NCBI GenBank assembly: GCA_965116195.1
Contig: OZ220491.1
Location: 1,054,001-1,118,000, forward strand
DNA: 64,000 nt
Direction: 5' to 3'
From: Aldehydirespirator sp965116195
Lineage (GTDB): Bacteria; Actinomycetota; Acidimicrobiia; Acidimicrobiales; Aldehydirespiratoraceae
The translations under genes were made by a program, and so were the position numbers. This document shows positions 44,434 through 52,241 of this stretch, in pieces (positions within the stretch are counted from its first letter, which is position 1; each line of letters opens with the position of its first letter). Under the pieces are notes generated by a model. It had not been told where the DNA came from. It saw only the letters and a list, made by a program, of their open reading frames with translations, and ran no database searches.

Positions 44434-44500
44434 TGGAGGCGTGTGATGCACATCGGTTATTCTGTCGGGCACGGAGGTGTGTGATGCACATCGGTTATAC
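44434..44500 (+). promoter_or_regulatory. Duplicated ribosome site and start codon (short upstream frame)
   Basis: GGAGG..GTGTGATGCACATC occurs twice, 38 bp apart. The first ATG (44446) opens a 12-codon frame beginning MHIGYSVGHGGV that stops at TGA 44482-44484, overlapping the ATG of the acyl-CoA dehydrogenase (TGATG). It could couple translation of the main gene. Confidence 0.5.
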
Positions 44501-45686
44501 CGCCGAGCAGGAGGCGCTGCGTCAGGAGTTGCGCGCCTACTACGATGAGTTGCTCACTGACGAGGTGCGTGAGGCACTTGGTGCCGAGGACGGTACCGGT
44601 CCGGTGCATCGCCGTCTGGTGCGTCAGATGGGTACTGACGGGTGGCTGGCTGTGGGTTGGCCGCGGGAGTATGGCGGCAGGGGACTGTCCGCAGTGGAGC
44701 AGTTCATCGTGTTTGACGAGTCCGTGGCGTTGGGTGCGCCGATCCCGATGCTCACCATCAACACGGTCGGCCCCACCATCATGCAATACGGAACCAGCGA
44801 ACAAAAGGAGTTCTTCCTGCCCCGGATTGCCGGCGGCGAACTTACTTTTTGCATCGGTTATTCCGAGCCGGATGCCGGTACTGACCTGGCCTCGCTGAGC
44901 ACCAAGGCGGTGCGTGACGGCGACAGTTATGTGATCAACGGCCAGAAGACCTGGACATCTCTGGCCAAGGATGCTGATTATATATGGTTGGCGGCCCGTA
45001 CCAATCCGGATGCTCCCAAACACAAGGGAATATCATTGTTTTGTATTCCCATGGACACTCCTGGTATCAGTCTTGAGCCGCTTGATCTGTTGTCGAGCCA
45101 CAACATCAACCACACATTCTTTGACGACTGCCGGGTGCCGGTGTCAACGTTGATTGGTGAGCAGAACCGTGGCTGGGGCCTGATCACCAGCCAACTCAAC
45201 CGGGAGCGGGTCACTATTTGTTCGTCGGGTATGGTTACCAAGCGTTTTGAGGAGTGCGTGGAGTGGGCCAAGTCCGCCAAGCGCGCTGATGGTTCTTATG
45301 TGATTGACGAACCGTGGGTGCAGCGCAACCTGGCTGAGGTAGCGGCAAAGTTGGAGTTCTTGCGACTGGCCAACTGGAAGGTGGCTTGGACGGTGGCCAC
45401 CAAGATTGACGGGGCTGAGCCTGACATGGCCACCATTGCCGGGTTCGTGGCTGACTCGTCGGCTGTGAAGGTGTCGGGTACGGAGTTCTTTGTGGATGCT
45501 TACCGCAAGTTGATGCAGGTTTACGGTCAGCGTTCCTACGTGGTGGAGGGTTCGCCGGGTTATCTCACACGTCTGGAGATGCTGTACCGCTCCACGATCA
45601 TCTTGACTTTTGGTGGAGGCACCAACGAAATGCAGCGTGATCTGATCTCACAGTTCGGTCTGGGCTACCCGCGTGCGTCCCGGTGA
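44484..45686 (+). CDS. Acyl-CoA dehydrogenase
   Basis: FAD-dependent acyl-CoA dehydrogenase. It carries the FAD/substrate loop CIGYSEPDAGTDLASL, YVINGQKTWTSLAKDADYIWL, NHTFFDDCRVPVSTLIGEQNRGW and a C-terminal FGGGTNEMQRDLISQ. 400 aa. The start ATG 44484 has GGAGG 6 nt upstream; a duplicate of this start region lies 38 bp earlier. It resembles the larger-substrate subfamily seen in steroid and aromatic catabolism loci; substrate not known. It pairs functionally with a second acyl-CoA dehydrogenase at 46290, as in heteromeric actinobacterial enzymes. Confidence 0.94.
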   Translation: MHIGYTAEQEALRQELRAYYDELLTDEVREALGAEDGTGPVHRRLVRQMGTDGWLAVGWPREYGGRGLSAVEQFIVFDESVALGAPIPMLTINTVGPTIMQYGTSEQKEFFLPRIAGGELTFCIGYSEPDAGTDLASLSTKAVRDGDSYVINGQKTWTSLAKDADYIWLAARTNPDAPKHKGISLFCIPMDTPGISLEPLDLLSSHNINHTFFDDCRVPVSTLIGEQNRGWGLITSQLNRERVTICSSGMVTKRFEECVEWAKSAKRADGSYVIDEPWVQRNLAEVAAKLEFLRLANWKVAWTVATKIDGAEPDMATIAGFVADSSAVKVSGTEFFVDAYRKLMQVYGQRSYVVEGSPGYLTRLEMLYRSTIILTFGGGTNEMQRDLISQFGLGYPRASR

Positions 45687-45715
45687 TGGGCATTTGTGAC
45701 CGGATCGGTTCAGGT

Positions 45716-45911
45716 TCAACATTGGCACCCACATCGTCTCTGTAGTGGTATGTCCTGATGGTTCTTGGTGTCCGGGATCATTTGGCCTCGATGATGATGA
45801 TGCCGTAGCGCTTTCAACATTGGCACCCACATCGTCTCTGTAGTGGTATGTCCTGGTCGTTCTTGGTGTCTGGGATCATTTGGCCTCGATGATGATGCCG
45901 TAGCGTTGTTG
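45716..45911. repeat. 98-bp duplication of the HTH gene 3' end
   Basis: TCAACATTGGCACCCACATC starts at 45716 and 45814. On the - strand each unit contains the final IIIEAK-stop codons of the small HTH gene and about 75 bp of its 3' flank. Confidence 0.85.
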
Positions 45912-46148
45912 GGCTGCTTGCGCGGATGTGCCGAGTAGTTCTCCGATGCGCTGCCAGGAGAGACCCGTGGCCCGGGCGGTGGCAACGGCATTGACGATCT
46001 GACGCTCGCCACGAGCGCGGGCGAGTGCGGCGCGTTCGAGGAGGTATTCCTCAACGGGGCGCTCGTCGTCGGGCTGGGGTTCGTAGTCCTCGAACCGGCA
46101 GGCGAGTTCGTCGGCATGGTCAAGGATCTCTTGAATGGACTTAGGCAT
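45876..46148 (-). CDS. Small putative HTH protein
   Basis: 90-residue protein with an acidic N-terminal half and a C-terminal helix-turn-helix-like segment (ARATGLSWQRIGELLGTSAQ, then AAQQRYG), similar to small actinobacterial DNA-binding proteins. It could be an antitoxin-like or housekeeping regulator; no toxin partner is adjacent. The start is ATG 46148. Its 3' end is duplicated downstream. Confidence 0.65.
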   Translation of the reverse strand: MPKSIQEILDHADELACRFEDYEPQPDDERPVEEYLLERAALARARGERQIVNAVATARATGLSWQRIGELLGTSAQAAQQRYGIIIEAK

Positions 46149-46289
46149 CAGATCTCCAGGAACTTGGGTCGGGCGGTCATGGCGTGAACCGCCACACGAA
46201 CACTACAATCCAGCAAAACGACCTGTCCACAAGCCGGGGGAGACTCCAGTTGTGTAGTCGGGTAGTCAGGTAGTTGGGAGCGCCGGATA

Positions 46290-47699
46290 ATGGATTTTGA
46301 GCTTGGCGAGGAGCAGCAGGCCATCAAGAGTCTGGCCGCGCAGGTGTTGAGTGATCTGTCTTCACATGAACGGCTGAAGGCTCTGGCTGCTGAAGCAGAT
46401 TTTGTGGATCGCAAGGCGTGGGCAGCACTGGCCTCAACGGGTGTCGTGGGTGCCTCGGTGCCTGAGGCCCATGGCGGTCTGGGGCTGGATTTCCTGGCGA
46501 CGGCAGTGGCGTTGGAGGAGGTGGGGCGCAGCGCCTCTGTGGTGCCGTTGCTGACAACAGCCGTGATGGGTGCCATGCCGATAGCAGCCTTCGGCACGCC
46601 TGCGCAGCGCCAGCTGTGGCTGCCCGGCATCGCCGATGGTTCGGTACTGGCCTGCGCAGCCTTGGCCGAAGACGGCACCACCCCAACAGATCCAACCACA
46701 ACCGCCCGCGTTGACGTTGACAGCCGCCCTCATGGCGGTCTCGCGGGTGCCGGTGCGGTGGGGTCGTCCACAACGGCTCATGCTGACGCTGGCGTTGATG
46801 TTCGCAAGGGTATTGCAGATGCTGGTGGAGTGGGGTCGTCCACAACCGTTCGCAATGACACCGATAGTCGTGCATGCCGGAGTCTCTCGGACGAGGGTGA
46901 AGTGGAGTTGCCCACAACCGTCCGCGTTGACGTTGACAGCCGCTCTCGTGGCGGTCTCGCGGGTGCTGGTGAGGTGGGGTCGTCCACAACTGCCTACTCC
47001 GATACTGGTGGAGGGTTCGTGTTGGACGGCACCAAGGTGTTGGTCGCAGGTGGACTTGACGCTGATGTGGCGTTGGTACCGGCGCGGTTGGACACGGGTG
47101 AGGTGGGCGTGTTTGTGGTGCCGACCAGTGCGACTGGCTTGAGAATCCGGCCGGTGGAGATCACAACGGGACGTTCTGAGGCTCGTTTCGAGTTGTCAGG
47201 AGTGCGTGTGGGCGGGGACGCACTGCTGGGTGCTGGCGCGGTTGACGGCGAGGACATCGTGCAGTTCATTGAGGACAGGGCCAATGTCGGGCTGTGCATG
47301 AAGATGGCGGGAGCGGCAGGAGCGGCCATTGAGTTGGCTGCGGACTACACCAAGCAGCGTCAGCAGTTTGACCGGCCCATCGCCACGTTCCAGGCGGTCA
47401 GCCAGCGTGCCGGTGACTCCTACATTGATGCCGAGGCCATCTGGTTGACCGCCTACCAGGCCGCCTGGCGCTTGTCAGCAGGTCTACCTGCCGAGCGCGA
47501 GATCGCCATCGCCAAGTACTGGGCCTCAGAAGGTGGGTACCGAGTGGTCCACGCAGCAGTACACGTACACGGCGGGGTGGGCGTAGACCGCGACTACCCC
47601 CTGCACCGGCACTTCCTGGCTGCCCGCCACATCGAACTCACCCTCGGCCACGCCGAAGAGCAGCTAGCCAACCTAGGCCACCAAATCGCCTCGTCATGA
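46290..47699 (+). CDS. Acyl-CoA dehydrogenase with inserted 24-residue repeats
   Basis: Acyl-CoA dehydrogenase-like flavoprotein: MDFELGEEQQAIKSLAAQVL, SVPEAHGGLGLDFLATAVAL, then after the insertion VLVAGGLDADVALVPAR, YTKQRQQFDRPIATFQAVSQ and VHVHGGVGVDRDYPLHRH. Residues about 138-233 are four tandem 24-residue units (72 bp each) of the pattern TTxRVDVDSRxxGGLAGAG, placed where a normal enzyme has a short loop in its beta domain. The EPxxGS-type FAD loop appears degraded (ALAEDGTTPTD), so this may be the non-catalytic partner of a heteromeric enzyme with the product of 44484. The start is ATG 46290. Confidence 0.88.
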   Translation: MDFELGEEQQAIKSLAAQVLSDLSSHERLKALAAEADFVDRKAWAALASTGVVGASVPEAHGGLGLDFLATAVALEEVGRSASVVPLLTTAVMGAMPIAAFGTPAQRQLWLPGIADGSVLACAALAEDGTTPTDPTTTARVDVDSRPHGGLAGAGAVGSSTTAHADAGVDVRKGIADAGGVGSSTTVRNDTDSRACRSLSDEGEVELPTTVRVDVDSRSRGGLAGAGEVGSSTTAYSDTGGGFVLDGTKVLVAGGLDADVALVPARLDTGEVGVFVVPTSATGLRIRPVEITTGRSEARFELSGVRVGGDALLGAGAVDGEDIVQFIEDRANVGLCMKMAGAAGAAIELAADYTKQRQQFDRPIATFQAVSQRAGDSYIDAEAIWLTAYQAAWRLSAGLPAEREIAIAKYWASEGGYRVVHAAVHVHGGVGVDRDYPLHRHFLAARHIELTLGHAEEQLANLGHQIASS

Positions 47700-47764
47700 C
47701 CAATGCTCATGACCATCAACGTTTTGACTTGACAGACGCTGCGATGCTCTGGCAACATCGCTGA

Positions 47765-48277
47765 ATGCGTGGCTTGAGCGTCTTGAGACGTAGATTACGA
47801 TGCAATGGGAACATTGTGGGACAAGGTGATATATGTCCCAACACGGACGCTAAAGGCGGTGAGGCTATCGAGTTGAGAACTCGTGATGCTGACGAGCTGG
47901 CGTGTAAGTTGGCTTACGAATGTGCGTGGCGACTGTGCGACGACGCACTGAAAACCCTTGAGTCTCAGCGAACCCGAGCCGTCGCCTTATTGTCGCTAAC
48001 AATAGTGGCGGCTGGTATTGTTGCATCTTCACTCTTAAGGGCCAATATAATTGATGATGTTGGCGCTATTGGCGTTATGGGGATGATGGCCTTCGGCCTC
48101 AGTACACTGGTCATAATGGTGTGTGCGGCAATAGTAGCATGGCCGCTAGACACAGAGACTGCCTTACGCCCCTCGCAAATAATAGCTAACTATGTCAATC
48201 CATATAAAGGTGTCGAAGTAAGGCATGGATTTATAGATGTCTTGCACGCGACATGGAGACTGCCTACGACAAGATGA
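47765..48277 (+). CDS. Two-helix membrane protein, probably frameshifted at its C-terminus
   Basis: A charged N-terminal region, then a helix (DELACKLAYECAWRLCDDAL) and two membrane segments (VALLSLTIVAAGIVASSLL and GMMAFGLSTLVIMVCAAIVA). The architecture resembles small two-TM proteins of defence loci (SLATT/Pycsar-effector-like); this is a shape-based guess. Around 48240 a -1 shift would join it to LARDMETAYDKMKEKL and a final TM, which looks like the missing C-terminus. The local DNA is more AT-rich than neighbours. The start is uncertain; ATG 47765 is used. Confidence 0.6.
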   Translation: MRGLSVLRRRLRCNGNIVGQGDICPNTDAKGGEAIELRTRDADELACKLAYECAWRLCDDALKTLESQRTRAVALLSLTIVAAGIVASSLLRANIIDDVGAIGVMGMMAFGLSTLVIMVCAAIVAWPLDTETALRPSQIIANYVNPYKGVEVRHGFIDVLHATWRLPTTR

Positions 48278-48381
48278 AAGAGAAACTCAACACACGGTAC
48301 GCTTGCTACAGGTCGGCCGTCGCATTTGTCCCCGTTGCCAATGTCGGAGTTGCTATGCTGGTGTTTGATGTCCTCACCTAG
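48253..48381 (+). CDS. C-terminal fragment of the preceding membrane protein
   Basis: 42 codons (METAYDKMKEKLNTRY, then a hydrophobic VAFVPVANVGVAMLVF) in the -1 frame relative to the gene at 47765, overlapping its end. The amphipathic helix plus final TM fits the end of two-plus-one TM proteins, so a one-base deletion near 48243 (or sequencing error) is likely. It could also be translated separately from ATG 48253. Confidence 0.45.
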   Translation: METAYDKMKEKLNTRYACYRSAVAFVPVANVGVAMLVFDVLT

Positions 48382-48484
48382 AGACTCTCCAGAACGTCCG
48401 CCCGATCCTGAAGGCCCGCCGCCATCGAACGAACAGGTGACACGGGATGGATCGGGTGACGATCGGCCTTTGATGCGTCAGTAG
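48368..48484 (+). CDS. Possible 38-residue Pro-rich peptide
   Basis: Begins at ATG 48368, inside the last codons of the membrane-protein fragment (14-base overlap), and encodes a hydrophilic PERPPDPEGPPPSNEQVTR-containing peptide. The overlap suggests coupling, but no family is recognised. Confidence 0.3.
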   Translation: MSSPRDSPERPPDPEGPPPSNEQVTRDGSGDDRPLMRQ

Positions 48485-48711
48485 TCTTGTAGGCAAGCCC
48501 ACTTGCCCGAATGTTGGTCTGTCCGGGTCCAATAGTTACCGTATCTACATAGGTTGCTATGTGGTGAGCCTATATGCTGTCTACATCTAGTGGCAGGAGT
48601 TGTCCAACGGTGCTGCCTTGGCGTGAATGCGTGACGTGAACGCGTAAGTCGGCGAAGGTGCTCTGGTTGAGGAACATCGGCGAGCTCCACCGCTTGCGGT
48701 ATGCTGATCCG
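48485..48711. promoter_or_regulatory. Leader of the type I R-M operon
   Basis: No gene. AT-richer segments around 48540-48600 (e.g. TATGCTGTCTACATCTAG) may hold the promoter; boxes cannot be fixed. Confidence 0.3.
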
Positions 48712-50856
48712 ATGAACGTTAGTACGCATGGGCGCATGGCTGATTTCATTTGGGGGATTTGTAACTTGTTGCGTGGGCCTTACAAGCGGAATGAGTATCG
48801 CAAGGTCATATTGCCACTTACGGTGTTGCGACGTTTTGACTGTGTCCTGACGGCTACCAAGCCAGATGTGCTTGATGTTGATGCGGATGCCCAATCTCGA
48901 GGACTGGTGCAGACGGTTCGTCATCAACTGCTGCTGGGTGCATCTGGGCATCCGTTTTATAACAGTTCGCGGTTGGACTTTCAGCGTTTACTGGATGATC
49001 CGGACAACCTTGCGGCGAACCTTGTCGCTTATATTGATGCATTTTCGGAGAACATCCGTGAGATAATGCGTTGTTTCGGCTTTGAGGCCCAGATTGAGCG
49101 TATGGACGAAAAGTCGTTACTATATGAAGTCATCAGAGAGTTCGCCAAGATAGACTTGTCGCCTGAGCGTGTGGACAATATACAGATGGGATACATCTTT
49201 GAGGAACTGATCCGTATTGGTGCCGAGCAGGCCAATGAGGAAGCTGGGGAGCATTTTACACCGCGCGAGGTGATCCGGTTGATGGTCAGTCTGCTGCTGT
49301 CGCCTGAGCCGGACTTGGGCGAGGGGTGGGTGGTCAAGACGATCTATGATCCCGCCTGCGGAACCGGCGGGATGTTGTCGGTCGCCGAGGAGTACCTGCG
49401 TGAGCACAACCGTGACTCAAGGCCGTTGCTTTATGGCCAAGACTTCAACGACGAGGCGTGGGCCGTGTGCAAGTCTGACATGTTGATCAAGGGTAATGAT
49501 GCCGACCAGATCGTTCGCGGCGACACCTTCACCCATGACGGTTACGGCTATCGCTCCAACGGTCAGCGCTGGACGTTTGACTACATGCTTGCCAATCCTC
49601 CCTTTGGGGTAACTTGGAAGCAACAGGAGCGCGACATCAAGAGGGAGCATGATACTCTTGTCTGGGATGGACGCTTCGGTGCCGGCACGCCGCGCATCAA
49701 CGACGGGGCGCTGCTGTTCTTGCAGCACATGCTGTCCAAGATGGCTCCCGTAGATTCGGATTCTATCGGGGGGGGGGGGGGGGGGGATGCCGATTGCCGT
49801 GGCAGCCGTATTGCTATCGTGTTCAACGGATCGCCACTGTTCACCGGCGACGCGGGCAGTGGTGAGAGCAACATACGGCGCTGGATTATCGAGAACGACT
49901 GGCTCGAAGCCATGGTTGCGCTGCCTGACCAACTCTTCTACAACACCGGCATCTCAACCTATGTATGGGTTCTCACCAATCGCAAAGAACCCCATCGTGC
50001 AGGCAAGATGCAACTCATTGACGGCCGCCAGTTCTACACCAAAATGCGCAAGAGTCTGGGCAACAAGCGCAATGAACTTTCACAAGATCAGATTGACGAC
50101 CTCACCCGTATACACGGCAACTTCACAGATGGTGAGACTCGAGATGTAACTGACGAGGATCCTGTTACTCACCAGTCACGCACTAGGGCGCGGGTGGTCA
50201 GCAAGATTTTCGCCAACGAGGATTTCGGCTACCGCAAAGTTACCATTGAGCGCCCGTTACGGTTGAATTTCGCAGCGACTCCTGAGCGCATCGCTCGACT
50301 TGACAAACTGAAGGCATTCCAGAACCTTGCCAAGAGCAAGAAACGGCCGGGATCTCGCCATGATGCCGAGGTCGCCAAAGGTCGCATACGCCAACGGCAA
50401 CTTCGCAACCTGCTGGAACGGATTGCGAATGCAACTGGTGGTGAGGTAATCCGGGATCGTGAGGCGTTCCTGGATGTGCACAACGAGCAAGCAGCGGCTC
50501 AGGGAATCCGTTTGTCACCCACTGAACGCAAGGTTGTGCTTGCCGCACTGGGTGAGCGGGACTCTGGAGCCGCGATCTGCTGTGACCGTCGAGGCAATCC
50601 TGAACCCGATCCGGAACTACGTGACACCGAGAGAGTGCCACTGCATGAGAAGATTGAAGACTACATGACTCGCGAGGTGCTGCCCCACATTCCGGATGCA
50701 TGGGTGGATGACTCAAAGACCAAGGCAGGCTACGAGATCCCCTTCAATCGACACTTCTACGTATACGAACCTCCCCGCTCACTTGATGACATAGATCAAG
50801 ACCTACAAGCCCTCGAACGCGAGATCATCGGCCTGCTCGCCGATGTCACCTCATGA
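48712..50856 (+). CDS. hsdM: Type I restriction-modification methyltransferase HsdM
   Basis: Adenine-N6 methyltransferase subunit of a type I system. The N-terminal helical domain is RMADFIWGICNLLRGPYKR..YRKVILPLTVLRRFD; the SAM motif is DPACGTGGM (D213) and the catalytic motif NPPF (N295). Next come SRIAIVFNGSPLFTGDAGSG and LPDQLFYNTGI, then a long C-terminal region. Residues 353-358 are Gly6 encoded by a run of 19 G (49768-49786), inserted in the loop before GSRIAIV; the run is in frame here. The start is ATG 48712 (GATCCGATGAACG); ATG 48736 is possible. 714 aa. It overlaps hsdS by 4 bases. Confidence 0.95.
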   Translation: MNVSTHGRMADFIWGICNLLRGPYKRNEYRKVILPLTVLRRFDCVLTATKPDVLDVDADAQSRGLVQTVRHQLLLGASGHPFYNSSRLDFQRLLDDPDNLAANLVAYIDAFSENIREIMRCFGFEAQIERMDEKSLLYEVIREFAKIDLSPERVDNIQMGYIFEELIRIGAEQANEEAGEHFTPREVIRLMVSLLLSPEPDLGEGWVVKTIYDPACGTGGMLSVAEEYLREHNRDSRPLLYGQDFNDEAWAVCKSDMLIKGNDADQIVRGDTFTHDGYGYRSNGQRWTFDYMLANPPFGVTWKQQERDIKREHDTLVWDGRFGAGTPRINDGALLFLQHMLSKMAPVDSDSIGGGGGGDADCRGSRIAIVFNGSPLFTGDAGSGESNIRRWIIENDWLEAMVALPDQLFYNTGISTYVWVLTNRKEPHRAGKMQLIDGRQFYTKMRKSLGNKRNELSQDQIDDLTRIHGNFTDGETRDVTDEDPVTHQSRTRARVVSKIFANEDFGYRKVTIERPLRLNFAATPERIARLDKLKAFQNLAKSKKRPGSRHDAEVAKGRIRQRQLRNLLERIANATGGEVIRDREAFLDVHNEQAAAQGIRLSPTERKVVLAALGERDSGAAICCDRRGNPEPDPELRDTERVPLHEKIEDYMTREVLPHIPDAWVDDSKTKAGYEIPFNRHFYVYEPPRSLDDIDQDLQALEREIIGLLADVTS
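49768..49786. repeat. Homopolymer of 19 G inside hsdM
   Basis: Uninterrupted 19-G tract coding for Gly residues 353-358 of HsdM. With 19 bases both sides are in frame; any length not congruent to 1 modulo 3 would truncate HsdM after its catalytic motif and probably abolish both methylation and complex assembly. Confidence 0.9.
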
Positions 50857-52241
50857 TGAACGCATACCCTAGCTATCGCAACAGCGGTGTGGATGTGCTC
50901 GGCGAGGTTCCTGAGCATTGGAAACTTCGGTTGCTTAAGCATGTAGCGTCGTACCGTACTAGCAGTGTAGACAAGAAGGCATCTGACGGTGAGATACGCG
51001 TTAGGTTATGTAACTATACTGACGTCCACGATAGGGATCGTATTCGGATAGACGAAGGCGACTTTATGATAGCAACTGCATCGCCGTTGGAACTGTCTCG
51101 CTTTAAGTTGGCTGTGGGTGACGTTCTTATTACCAAGGATGCCGAAATCGGAGTACCGGCACTTATCGAGGAGGTTTCCGATGATTTTGTTTGTGGATAT
51201 CATCTCGGAATTGTTAGACCTAATGATCCAACATATTCAGGATTTGTGTTTTGGATGATACAATCAGCCGGCACCCGTTGGTACTTTAGAGGTTGCGGTG
51301 TCGGAGTTACTTTGATGGGGTTGCCTACCTATGCAGTAGTCAACCTTCCTTGCGCCGTTCCGCCGGTGGAAGAGCAGCGGGCTATTGTTGAGTATCTTGA
51401 TGGTGAAACCGAGAAGATTGATACCTTGGTGGCGAAGAAGCGACTGCTACTGGAACGGTTGGCTGAGTATCGCAAGGCTCTGATCACTGGTGCGGTGACT
51501 CGCGGTCTGCCACCCGAGGTTGCGCTGGCTGCTGGGTTTGATCCGTCACCGCCGCTCAAGCCTTCGGGTGTGGATTGGCTTGGAGACGTTCCCGCTCACT
51601 GGGACGTTCGGCAACTCGGGCGAATTGGTGTGTTTTTCAAGGGAGCAGGTGGCACCAAGGAGGATGAAATCGAAGCGGGCTTGCCATGTGTTCGATACGG
51701 AGATCTTTACACTTATCATCAGTGTTTTGTGAAGGATACACGTGCTGACATTAGAGCTGAAGTAGTCGTATCGTACCGTGAACTTCGTTATGCCGATGTC
51801 TTGTTTGCTGGTTCCGGCGAGACGATTGAAGACATAGGTAAGTCTGCTGTTAACCTTATTGATGGTCCTGCCTACTGTGGCGGTGACGTGATCGTGCTTC
51901 GTCCTTGTATCGAGGTGGATGCTACCTTTCTCGGATATGCGACCGACTGCCATATCGCTACCTACCAGAAAGCTTGTATGGGTCGAGGTGTAACCGTGAT
52001 GCACATCTACAGCAGTGAACTCAAGTACCTGATTATTCTGCTGCCGCCGGTGGAGGAGCAGCGGGCGATTGCTGCGTTTCTTGATGAACGTACTGGGCGG
52101 ATTGATCGGTTGTGCTTGAAGGTTGAGGAAGCGATTGAACGGTTACATGAGTATCGGACAGCGCTGGTGACGGCGGCAGTCACCGGCAAGATTGATGTTC
52201 GGGATGTACCCGCAGTCAAGGCCAAGAGTGTCAACAAATGA
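50853..52241 (+). CDS. hsdS: Type I restriction specificity subunit HsdS
   Basis: DNA-recognition subunit with two target-recognition domains (about residues 15-165 and 240-390), each followed by a conserved helical spacer: PPVEEQRAIVEYLDGETEKID and PPVEEQRAIAAFLDERTGRID. Each half opens with a GVDVLGEVPEHW or GVDWLGDVPAHW motif. 462 aa, normal. The TRDs are more AT-rich than the spacers, as often seen for exchanged domains. It overlaps hsdM and hsdR by 4 bases each. No second hsdS or inverted-repeat shuffling locus is seen. Confidence 0.95.
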   Translation: MMNAYPSYRNSGVDVLGEVPEHWKLRLLKHVASYRTSSVDKKASDGEIRVRLCNYTDVHDRDRIRIDEGDFMIATASPLELSRFKLAVGDVLITKDAEIGVPALIEEVSDDFVCGYHLGIVRPNDPTYSGFVFWMIQSAGTRWYFRGCGVGVTLMGLPTYAVVNLPCAVPPVEEQRAIVEYLDGETEKIDTLVAKKRLLLERLAEYRKALITGAVTRGLPPEVALAAGFDPSPPLKPSGVDWLGDVPAHWDVRQLGRIGVFFKGAGGTKEDEIEAGLPCVRYGDLYTYHQCFVKDTRADIRAEVVVSYRELRYADVLFAGSGETIEDIGKSAVNLIDGPAYCGGDVIVLRPCIEVDATFLGYATDCHIATYQKACMGRGVTVMHIYSSELKYLIILLPPVEEQRAIAAFLDERTGRIDRLCLKVEEAIERLHEYRTALVTAAVTGKIDVRDVPAVKAKSVNK

